Positions 8,101-13,494 of a stretch of 13,764 nt of DNA are shown here, in pieces (position 1 is the first letter of the stretch; the number at the start of each line of letters is the position of its first letter). Source of the DNA: Acidobacteriaceae bacterium (GTDB lineage Bacteria > Acidobacteriota > Terriglobia > Terriglobales > Acidobacteriaceae). The notes below the pieces were generated by a model. That model made no database searches. It saw nothing but the letters and a program-made list of their open reading frames with translations, and was not told the DNA's origin. Location of the stretch: positions 1 to 13,764 of the forward strand of contig PLBD01000165.1 in NCBI GenBank assembly GCA_003135315.1, read 5' to 3'. A program made the translations under genes and the position numbers.

Positions 8101-8517
8101 ACCCAAGTGGTACCTCCAAGAAGGCAGAATCCGAGACCAAGGACCGCAGTGTCTAAGACGATTCTGCTTGCCGAAGACGATGCTGCCTTGAGGGAGATTG
8201 TGAGCATCCAGCTGGAGGAATTGGGTTACACTGTGCTGGCGGCTGGCAATGGTCGCGAGGCCCTTTGCATGGCTGCAAAACAAGAAGGACCTATCGATCT
8301 GCTGCTTACTGACGTCGTTATGCCCGGCATGAGTGGCCGGCAACTGGCCGATAGGCTGAAGCAGAAACTTCCGGTGCTGAAGGTGCTATTTGTTTCTGGG
8401 TATAGTGGTAACATGATCTCACGCGAGGGCAGATTGGAATCCGGCACTTATTACGCCCACAAGCCCCTGACAAAAGTGGACTTGGATGAGAAGTTGCGCA
8501 GTATCTTCAGAACGTGA
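5116..8517 (+). CDS. Hybrid histidine kinase: REC, five PAS-like segments, HisKA, HATPase, REC
   Basis: This soluble protein of 1133 residues has no membrane segment. The N-terminal receiver (about 1-120) has Glu9/Asp10 and phosphoacceptor Asp56 in LLDLSLPDS. PAS-like segments follow at about 131-245, 258-368, 385-495, 505-615 and 631-750, several ending in RK-x-AE linkers. HisKA carries His773 in GGVSHDFNN. The ATPase domain follows, with NLAVNARDAM, DTGTGI and GKGTGLGLS. The C-terminal receiver (about 1015-1133) has phosphoacceptor Asp1066 in LLTDVVMPGMSG and a KPL motif. A receiver at each end lets it take phosphate from another kinase and also hold its own. I chose ATG 5116, 5 bases after AAGAGGTGA; the GTG at 5107 lies inside that ribosome site. 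It is the third gene of the operon with the kinase and Rcp1-like regulator. No Hpt domain is seen. Confidence 0.92.
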   Translation: MTTHLLLIEDNPGDARLILEMLKEADNQGFTVDCAGSLVAGLERLGPNPADVVLLDLSLPDSRGLETFVRFQSRFPKLPVVILTGLNDEETAVQAAHAGAQDYFVKGTISGPVLARALNYAIERKKAQETILLQSNQYDALTSTTSDGYWHFDKEGRLLDVNDTYCQMSGYSRDELLHMHIDDLAGGEGKDNLLAHMRRIAAKGFDRFETRHRKKNGEPFDLEISATFLQATGHFLLFARDITWRKRAEEARTRAEERMRLAFEAARLGLWDWNLATGEMVWSSTTGRQMDLPDNTPSSFETFIKSVHPDDRQAVQRSIEDAVHDNETHTLEYRRLWPDGSLHWRSLTGRAFHGTAGTPVRVVGVAMDIEDRKAAEDRLQLQGAALQAAANSIVITDSNGTILWANHAFSHLTGYASEEVLGNNPRLLKSGVHDRAFYTNLWTTITSGNVWQGEVVNRRKDGTVYTEEMTITPVHVGNGGITHYVAIKQDVSLRKIAEDKLRQAEEKYRAIFEDAVIGIFQVGSDGRPVSVNRALARMHGYDSPEQFLAEVHNVDQLNVSPRSLLELAIVQKPDEAVRGIELEVYERTGKTKWVSANVRAVRAANGDVVLYEGTVEDITARKEAGAIHEELRSIIATVPGVFYSLLVRQDGSSAIPFASPRLRDIFDVPPEAVSQDAAAAWAVIHPDDLSHIKATVEESFRSLTPWHEEFRVNHPKRGLLWVKGDASPERQQDGSVLWHGFLFDNTERKQLESQLLQAQKMEAVGRLAGGVSHDFNNIMGIVIGYSDLIAETMSPSDVNLPRIMKVKDAAHRASALVLQLLAFSRLQVFSPMLMDLNVCITRLNEMMPRLLGEDIQITLSLDKSLWTVKADPSQIDQVLINLAVNARDAMPQGGELLVEARNVQLDNSCATLPPDVPPGAFVMISFSDTGTGISPEAMPHIFEPFFTTKDMGKGTGLGLSTVYGIVRQSGGFISVDTKVPGGTTFKVYLPRQCGVTQVVPPRRQNPRPRTAVSKTILLAEDDAALREIVSIQLEELGYTVLAAGNGREALCMAAKQEGPIDLLLTDVVMPGMSGRQLADRLKQKLPVLKVLFVSGYSGNMISREGRLESGTYYAHKPLTKVDLDEKLRSIFRT

Positions 8518-8820
8518 CCGGAAAGCCTCAACCGGCCCTATCGCTTTCTACCCAAAAAAGGGAAGAAGTAACATCGTCCGCAGATGAAGCCGGGTACACT
8601 GGCAGCGGCCCGCATGCCTCATGGTCGTGAAACGCGTATCCGCTTAGCCCGCAGCATGGCGCCCAGAAACCGCACACCGCCAGTGGCGGCTTCCACCAAA
8701 ACAAAGCAGTCCTGGCTCGCTCCCGCGGAGGCTCCCAGCGGCCGTAATCTGCATCCTGCGCGCCCTTATTGACATCACCATCCAGGACCTTTCCCTTCTT
8801 ACCTCGCCCCTGACTCTATC

Positions 8821-8840
8821 CTCCGGGCGTGCGCCTGGAG
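8821..8840 (+). other. Stem-loop CTCCGGG / CCTGGAG
   Basis: A 7-base stem with one G-T wobble and a six-base loop CGTGCG. No T-run follows, so it is not a standard intrinsic terminator. It sits 8 bases before the palindrome at 8849 and may belong to the same control site or to the 3' end of the upstream transcript. Confidence 0.35.
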
Positions 8841-8848
8841 AACTGAGC

Positions 8849-8867
8849 ATGTACGAATCCCGTACAT
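8849..8867. promoter_or_regulatory. Candidate operator palindrome ATGTACG-N5-CGTACAT
   Basis: Two perfect 7-base arms are separated by AATCC, giving a 19-base dyad typical in size of a binding site for a dimeric regulator. Its centre is about 147 bases upstream of the start site predicted from the sigma-54-like element, a usual distance for an enhancer site of a sigma-54 activator. The binding protein is unknown. Confidence 0.45.
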
Positions 8868-8933
8868 TATCCCCGGAAGAAACAGGTCCCCTCATCGTGC
8901 TCTGTCGCGACTCGAAGTGTGGATGATCCCAAC

Positions 8934-8943
8934 CTATTAATAG
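8934..8943. promoter_or_regulatory. AT-rich 10-base palindrome CTATTAATAG
   Basis: This is a perfect dyad in a locally AT-rich spot, about 36 bases upstream of the -24 element. It could be a regulator or IHF-like bending site, or a -10-like box of another promoter; a matching -35 is not evident. Confidence 0.25.
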
Positions 8944-8978
8944 CACAACAACTTACTCCTTTTTCCCCCGGCCTCCTT

Positions 8979-8994
8979 TGGACTTCAACTTGCT
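8979..8994 (+). promoter_or_regulatory. Possible sigma-54 (-24/-12) promoter for the HD-GYP/tad operon
   Basis: TGG at 8979-8981 and TTGCT at 8990-8994 give the required GG-N10-GC spacing exactly. The -12 half matches the consensus TTGCW fully; the CACG part of the -24 half does not match. Transcription would begin near 9005, leaving a leader of about 38 bases before the ATG at 9043. The palindrome far upstream fits an enhancer site. A GG-N10-GC match can occur by chance, so this stays tentative. Confidence 0.35.
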
Positions 8995-9042
8995 CCATCG
9001 ACATGTTCGCTGTGACCAGTTTTCAGAGCCAGGAGAGGTTCC

Positions 9043-10098
9043 ATGTCGAGCCTGTCGAACCAAGCCCCAGTAGAAGAGACCACAGTCTTTCCGAGTCTCA
9101 GCCGCGGCAGTGGTCGCGCGACGATCTTAATTACTCATGTGGACGAACACTACCGGCAATTATATTCCGACCTACTTCGGTCTGAGGGGTTTCAGACGTT
9201 CTGCGCAAACGATTGCGACCAAGCCCTGGCAGTGTTACACCGCGAACGCATCGACCTCGCATTGGTTGACATAGTGATGCCGAAAACGGACGGCATGATG
9301 CTGTGTCGAGAATTGAAAAATGATCCAGACACGCGGCTGGTGCCCATACTGCTACTCACCGACTGGAAGTCAGAGCAAGGGTTTGTGATGGAGGTTGAGA
9401 ACGGTGCAGACGCGTACGTGAAACAACCTGTAACGAACGTCGAATTGCTTACCCGCGTGCGGGCGCTGCTCGACAAGAAGCGCTTCACCGATAACCTCGG
9501 GGATGCGGAGAAGGTGTTGTTTACTCTGTTGGAGATCGTGGAGGCGAAGAACCCATATACTGCCGGGCATGGCTACCGGGTTAGCCGCGCCGCTGTATCG
9601 TTGGCCATCCAGATCGGCTTGTCGTCGGGGGAACGAGAATGGGTTCGTCTTGGAGCGTATTTACACGACATAGGCTACGTGGGAATCCCCGACGACATCC
9701 TGATGAAGCTAGGGCCGCTCACTGCAGAAGAAAAGACCGTTCTCAACTCGCACACTTACTTGGGCGAGCGGATCTGCGCTTCCTTATACCCATTCCTTCC
9801 CATACTTCAAATCATTCGAGGACATCACGAGCGACTGGACGGGAGCGGATATCCGGACGGCCTGCGTGGGAGCCAGATCTCCACTTTGACCCGTGTTGTG
9901 TCACTTGCTGACGTATACGACAGCTTGAAAACGCGTCAGCCATACCGCGGTAGATTCTCCCATGCGCAAGCGATGCATCAGATCCGCCGCGAGGCCGAGC
10001 AAGGGTGGTGGGACCTAACACTCTTCGATGCGCTTGCAAGAATCGATAGCCCGGAAAGTGTAACTGGTATACGCGATGCACTGCGTGACGGTGGCTAG
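9043..10098 (+). CDS. Receiver/HD-GYP regulator, probable cyclic-di-GMP phosphodiesterase (RpfG-like)
   Basis: A 351-residue cytoplasmic protein. AGGAGAGG precedes ATG 9043. Residues 26-145 form a receiver with phosphoacceptor Asp76 (LALVDIVMP), Thr106 and Lys127, but the acidic pocket that binds Mg reads His32-Val33 in ILITHVDE, so phosphorylation may be weak or lost. Residues 155-345 are an HD-GYP domain, the family that hydrolyses cyclic-di-GMP. Visible metal ligands and signatures are His176 (TAGH), His208-Asp209, His237, His261-His262, the HHERLDGSGYPDGL signature at 261-274, and Asp290. The usual Lys of HDxGK is Tyr212 here. It leads a set of five genes, with tadE-like genes starting 30 bases downstream, so a role in pilus or surface control is likely. 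Whether the enzyme is active cannot be told from sequence. Confidence 0.9.
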   Translation: MSSLSNQAPVEETTVFPSLSRGSGRATILITHVDEHYRQLYSDLLRSEGFQTFCANDCDQALAVLHRERIDLALVDIVMPKTDGMMLCRELKNDPDTRLVPILLLTDWKSEQGFVMEVENGADAYVKQPVTNVELLTRVRALLDKKRFTDNLGDAEKVLFTLLEIVEAKNPYTAGHGYRVSRAAVSLAIQIGLSSGEREWVRLGAYLHDIGYVGIPDDILMKLGPLTAEEKTVLNSHTYLGERICASLYPFLPILQIIRGHHERLDGSGYPDGLRGSQISTLTRVVSLADVYDSLKTRQPYRGRFSHAQAMHQIRREAEQGWWDLTLFDALARIDSPESVTGIRDALRDGG

Positions 10099-10128
10099 TT
10101 TAGGCAACGCGCACCGAGGTAACTCGAG

Positions 10129-10665
10129 ATGACTGACTACTATAAGCAATGCGATCTCTATTACGGCTTCACGCCTACAAGGAAGGTGTGTTACGCGAGG
10201 GCAAAAGCAAATGACTCCGGTCAAACCTTGGTGGACGTCGCAATCTCATTGTCTGTGTTCTTGCTGTTCGTATTCGGAACCATAGACTTTGGATACCAAT
10301 TCTGCGCCCAGTTAACCTTGCAGAATGCAGTGCGGCAGGCGGGACGCTATGCCATCACCGGGCAATGCATCACCGGCAGCAGCGGTTGCTCCGAATCGCG
10401 CTACAACTCAATCATCCAGGTTCTCGAAGGCGCATCGGACGGCCTCATCAACAGCGGTAACCTTAGCGGCGTCAGCATAACCTGTGCCAATACCGGCGGA
10501 GGATGCCCGACCGGCGCTGGTGGGCCGGGTGACCTGATCACCATCACCGTAACCTACCCTTATCATTTCTTGACCGGGCCAATCGGGGCCTTCTTTAAGA
10601 GCGGGTACAACATCACGGTAGGTGGGTCGTTTACGAATGAAATGTTCCCACCGGGCCAAAGTTAG
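10129..10665 (+). CDS. TadE-like minor pilin (first copy)
   Basis: A 178-residue envelope protein. GAGGTAA lies upstream of ATG 10129. A hydrophilic N-terminus of about 30 residues leads into SGQTLVDVAISL and a single membrane helix (about 33-55) ending in IDFGYQF, the TadE signature. The rest would be exported. Gly31 followed by Asp36 mimics the prepilin cleavage pattern (Gly then an acidic residue at +5), with Asp instead of Glu. Cysteines at 80, 87, 119 and 126 could form two disulfides. TadE proteins are minor pseudopilins of Flp/Tad pili or related secretion systems. The second tadE-like gene begins 7 bases after the stop. A GTG at 10186 could be a later start but its ribosome site would be too close. 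Confidence 0.85.
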   Translation: MTDYYKQCDLYYGFTPTRKVCYARAKANDSGQTLVDVAISLSVFLLFVFGTIDFGYQFCAQLTLQNAVRQAGRYAITGQCITGSSGCSESRYNSIIQVLEGASDGLINSGNLSGVSITCANTGGGCPTGAGGPGDLITITVTYPYHFLTGPIGAFFKSGYNITVGGSFTNEMFPPGQS

Positions 10666-10672
10666 GGGGCGT

Positions 10673-11221
10673 ATGACGACAAAGGTGATGCATGGAAAAG
10701 AGTCGGGCCAGGCGCTGATTGAATTGTCGTTTGCGCTAGTCATCCTGTGCGTTTTTGTGTGCGGGATCATTGACTTTGGTCGGGCCATCTACGACGTGCA
10801 GGTAATGAAAAATCTGGTCGGCGAGGGTTCCAGCATGGCTTCCCGGGGAACCACCCTTGGGAACACGGTGACCACCGTGACTGCAGACGCTGGAAAAGAC
10901 CTGAGCATGAGCACTGCGGGATGCGTCATGGTCACCGCGATTACCAATATGGGCGGAGGGACTATCCAGGTCACCGGCCAATCCTCCGGCGGGGGGATCT
11001 CGTGCACCAGTAAAGTAGGCTGCCTCAAGGGACAAGGGAGTTGCGGCAGCTCGACTGCTACCCTCCCAGCGTTGGCAGTTACCACCCTGACGTCGGAAGT
11101 CACAGGTTCGACCATTTACGCGACTGAGATCTTTTACAATTTTCATACCATCACGCCCATAACAGCCCTGCTGGGCAGCAGCGTAATGCCGTCTCAGTTC
11201 TATGCCGTCGCGTATTACTAG
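10673..11221 (+). CDS. TadE-like minor pilin (second copy; TadF-like position)
   Basis: A 182-residue protein. The start is ATG 10673, preceded by TAGGGGGC, rather than the GTG at 10622 inside the previous gene. SGQALIELSFAL at residues 11-22 begins a membrane helix (about 13-35) ending in IIDFGRAIYD. Gly12 and Glu17 match the prepilin cleavage pattern exactly. The exported part is Gly/Ser/Thr-rich with several Cys, including a close group in the middle. Two successive TadE-like genes before a tadG-like gene correspond to the tadE-tadF-tadG order of classical loci, so this may fill the TadF place. I cannot separate TadE from TadF by sequence alone. Confidence 0.85.
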   Translation: MTTKVMHGKESGQALIELSFALVILCVFVCGIIDFGRAIYDVQVMKNLVGEGSSMASRGTTLGNTVTTVTADAGKDLSMSTAGCVMVTAITNMGGGTIQVTGQSSGGGISCTSKVGCLKGQGSCGSSTATLPALAVTTLTSEVTGSTIYATEIFYNFHTITPITALLGSSVMPSQFYAVAYY

Positions 11222-11235
11222 CTAGAGGTGTAGGT

Positions 11236-12600
11236 ATGCGCAAAGCCAGCATTGCAGCAAATGATCGAGGGCAAGCCATGATTATTTACGCTCTCGTTCT
11301 GTCTATCCTGATCCTGTTCGCCGGAATGGCCATCGATTCCGGACTTCTTTATGTCACCAAGGCCAAACTCTCGGCCGCGGTGGATAGCGCAACTCTCACC
11401 GGCATGAAGAACCTGCAGTCAGGACAGTCGGCGGCTGCGGCAATGGCTACCGACATTTTTGACGCCAATTACGGCGGCAGTCCGCCAACGCCAGCCGTCA
11501 CCTTTCCAACAGATAGCAACGGCAACCTGCAAGTCCATGTTACCGGCACAGTTTACGTGCACACCCTTTTCATGCGCTACCTCTCGCAGTGGAGAGAGGT
11601 GCCGGTGAGCGATACCGCGGTGGCAACACGGGCCAACCTGATCATGTCCATCGTACTGGACCGCTCAGGCTCAATGTGTGGTGGAACTGTCAGTTGCCCA
11701 GAGGGGGTGAGCGGGGATGATGGAGGTGAGGCACTCCTATCTGCTGTTCCGACCTTCGTCGGCAGGTTCGATAACACACTGGATCAAGTTGCGCTGATTA
11801 GCTTCTCTGAGAATTCGACGATAAACTTTGCCATCGGCTACAACTTCGCAACTCCGATTACCAATGCCGTGGCAGCCATGCAGTTCGCCGGCGGCACATT
11901 CGGCACGGGCGCAGGCACGGGTGCGCTCCTGAGTTCTACAACAGGCGCCCCGTTGTCGCTCGCTGACGAGCAAAACAGCAGCGCCACGGTAACACCAGGA
12001 GAGAACGTTATTAAAGTTGTGGTGTATTTCACTGACGGCTTGATGAACACCATTCAGGACAAGTTTCATTGCGGAGGTACAAGCAATAATACTTTAACGC
12101 TCCTCAACTATGGGGGCTTTGACTCGGGATCAGATGTCGACATCTTCGACCCTACTAGTGCAACAAATGTATTTGACAGTGATTACGCTGGCGGCTCAGG
12201 CGGCTTTAAGTACGATGCCAAAGGCGACATCTGCACGAATGCCTCTGGAGGTAAGGTAACCCAATTTGTCTCTCAGCAATATGGAAACAAGAATTTCAGC
12301 CGTGCCAACGTCACCGCCGAAGCCCAGTTCAGGGCCATTCAAACTGCCATTGCCATGCGTACCGAGAGTCCGGTCCCGACATATATCTATACCATCGGGT
12401 TGGGCGACAGCGTGACCACATCGACGCAGGATTTTCTGGCACAGCTTGCAAACGACCCCTCCTTTTCAACATTTATTTCAGGCCAGCCGGCGGGGGAGTT
12501 TTTCTACATACCGGACTGCCCCTCGTCGCAGTGCACAACTGAAGTGGACACAGTTTTCGAAACCATTGCGGCCAAGGTTCTCTTGCGGTTGACGGAGTAG
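11236..12600 (+). CDS. TadG-like pilus assembly protein with von Willebrand A domain
   Basis: A 454-residue protein with AGAGGTG before ATG 11236. RGQAMIIYAL starts the Tad N-terminal membrane region (helix about 14-36), followed by IDSGLLYVTKAKLSAAVDSA, typical of the putative Flp pilus-assembly TadE/G-like domain. A von Willebrand A domain begins at about residue 135. Its metal site (MIDAS) is complete: Asp142-x-Ser144-x-Ser146 (LDRSGSM), a Thr in GGTFGTGAG (about 221) and Asp267 in YFTDG. The domain has insertions around 230-330 and four or more Cys outside the membrane part. The role is likely anchoring or adhesion in the cell envelope, with metal-dependent binding of an unknown ligand. 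It lies 14 bases after the second tadE-like gene and 14 before the next gene. Confidence 0.88.
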   Translation: MRKASIAANDRGQAMIIYALVLSILILFAGMAIDSGLLYVTKAKLSAAVDSATLTGMKNLQSGQSAAAAMATDIFDANYGGSPPTPAVTFPTDSNGNLQVHVTGTVYVHTLFMRYLSQWREVPVSDTAVATRANLIMSIVLDRSGSMCGGTVSCPEGVSGDDGGEALLSAVPTFVGRFDNTLDQVALISFSENSTINFAIGYNFATPITNAVAAMQFAGGTFGTGAGTGALLSSTTGAPLSLADEQNSSATVTPGENVIKVVVYFTDGLMNTIQDKFHCGGTSNNTLTLLNYGGFDSGSDVDIFDPTSATNVFDSDYAGGSGGFKYDAKGDICTNASGGKVTQFVSQQYGNKNFSRANVTAEAQFRAIQTAIAMRTESPVPTYIYTIGLGDSVTTSTQDFLAQLANDPSFSTFISGQPAGEFFYIPDCPSSQCTTEVDTVFETIAAKVLLRLTE

Positions 12601-12614
12601 CCCCCAGCCACAAC

Positions 12615-13226
12615 ATGCCTGGCGGAACGAGTGGAACCATGGATACTTGTACAGCAGACATCGGGACAAAATGCACGCCACATCTGTCCTTTGAGGCTGA
12701 GCGGCGCGAGACCGCCGGCCGTTCGACGTCATCCACTCCAAGCGAAGTCAGACCCTTAAGAGTGGAGCTGACGGACTGGCTCGATGGAGTTGTGCGGCGG
12801 GCAAAGGAAAAGTATCTGGAGCAGCGGGTGCAGGAGGAGAAGTTGATCGAGGAGGAGGCACTGAAAAGCAGGGTCGGCAGCCAATTTTGCCGGGAACTCT
12901 TCGAGTGGCTTGAAGGCATCGACGTGAGATTCAATAGTAGATTTGGCGTTCATGTACTTTCGGTAAGTGTGGTCGGAACTGACGGAGACCGCAGCCTCCA
13001 AGTCCTCGCCCGTCCGGTCCGCGCCCAAGAGAGAATTGCGATTCTGAACTATCGGAAAGAGACGAAGTCTGTTGTCTTGAATCTGAGTTCCGATGGGAGA
13101 GCCACGCCCACAGAAGAAATCAGACTGGTTCTCGGTGCTGACAGCGAGGCACTCGCAGAAATCAGTGGTGACCAGTATACGCCGGAGCAGTTAGGCCGGA
13201 AGATAGTCGAGGACCTCCTAGCATAG
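12615..13226 (+). CDS. Unrecognised 203-residue protein at the end of the tad operon
   Basis: I do not recognise this protein. It follows the tadG-like gene by 14 bases and is probably its co-transcribed partner. No signal peptide or membrane segment is visible. Residues 1-46 are Ser/Thr/Glu-rich and likely disordered. Residues 50-100 are highly charged and helical, probably coiled-coil. They are bracketed by two similar motifs, LTDWLDGV (52-59) and LFEWLEGI (95-102). Residues 103-175 alternate as beta strands (VHVLSVSVVG, SLQVLARPV, SVVLNLSSDG), and the C-terminus is acidic. The start is uncertain: ATG 12615 has no ribosome site (CCAGCCACAAC), and ATG 12639 has only GTGGAACC. A cytoplasmic accessory role for the pilus genes is a guess from position. 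Confidence 0.7.
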   Translation: MPGGTSGTMDTCTADIGTKCTPHLSFEAERRETAGRSTSSTPSEVRPLRVELTDWLDGVVRRAKEKYLEQRVQEEKLIEEEALKSRVGSQFCRELFEWLEGIDVRFNSRFGVHVLSVSVVGTDGDRSLQVLARPVRAQERIAILNYRKETKSVVLNLSSDGRATPTEEIRLVLGADSEALAEISGDQYTPEQLGRKIVEDLLA

Positions 13227-13297
13227 GCTTGCTGGGCAGGGAATACAGCCAGCCGCTGGTCCGTCTGTTCTCAGTGGTTGCATAACGATCAGGAGTT

Positions 13298-13332
13298 CGG
13301 AATCCCGTCTTCATAGAGCGGGCCCGATTCCG
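13298..13332. other. Inverted repeat CGGAATC / GATTCCG between convergent genes
   Basis: Perfect 7-base arms at 13298-13304 and 13326-13332 are separated by 21 bases. Inside the arms CCCG and CGGG (13304-13307 and 13319-13322) could pair as well. It lies about 70 bases after the stop of the + operon. There is no T-run, so a terminator role is only possible, not shown. Confidence 0.3.
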
Positions 13333-13443
13333 TTGCGAGGCCCAGGCGTTTATCGGCCGCGGCACCGGTCGAGCTTAGGAAGCGATGCCTGCTACTATCC
13401 CCTCGGGCGAGCCGCTCTTCTTGTTCATTCCTGCGGAGTCGTG

Positions 13444-13463
13444 TCGGGCGGAACTTTGCCCGA
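13444..13463. other. Hairpin TCGGGC-N8-GCCCGA downstream of the minus-strand gene
   Basis: A perfect 6-base GC-rich stem with an 8-base loop, starting 32 bases beyond the minus-strand stop codon. It lacks a T-run on either strand. It may help end or protect transcripts of the convergent genes. Confidence 0.3.
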
Positions 13464-13494
13464 TTGTGGTATCGAGCGTTAGCCCGTGCTCGTA

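Larger units (their letters stand above)
8518..9042 (+). other. 525-base intergenic control region
   Basis: It separates the kinase operon from the HD-GYP/tad operon and holds no convincing gene: the ORFs on both strands have odd Arg/Ser/Pro-rich products and no ribosome site. It contains a short 5-base hairpin (CCGCC-AGT-GGCGG at 8677-8689), the stem-loop at 8821-8840, the palindrome at 8849-8867, the 10-base palindrome at 8934-8943, a pyrimidine-rich run (about 8951-8978) and a sigma-54-like element. No T-tailed hairpin for ending the upstream operon is seen. Confidence 0.6.

Noticed and set aside
8518..8545. Resemblance of GGAAAGCCTC-ACCGGCC to the 3' part of a GEMM cyclic-di-GMP riboswitch
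   Set aside because: The essential 5' half (CACGCA...GGCAAACC) is absent upstream, where the kinase reading frame lies, and the pairing scheme does not form.
8544..8568. CTTTCTACCC-AAAAAA-GGGAAGAAG as a terminator of the kinase operon
   Set aside because: The stem is short with an A-A mismatch and no T-run follows on the + strand, so it does not meet the usual pattern.
8644..8946. A 100-residue minus-strand ORF in the control region
   Set aside because: The product is Arg/Ser-rich without motifs, has no clear ribosome site and overlaps the palindromes. It is most likely non-coding.
10188..10227. ACGCGAGGGCAAA ... CTCCGGTCAAACC as a second GEMM-like trace
   Set aside because: It lies inside the first tadE-like coding frame, the middle of the riboswitch is missing, and the encoded SGQTLVD is a conserved pilin motif that explains the bases.
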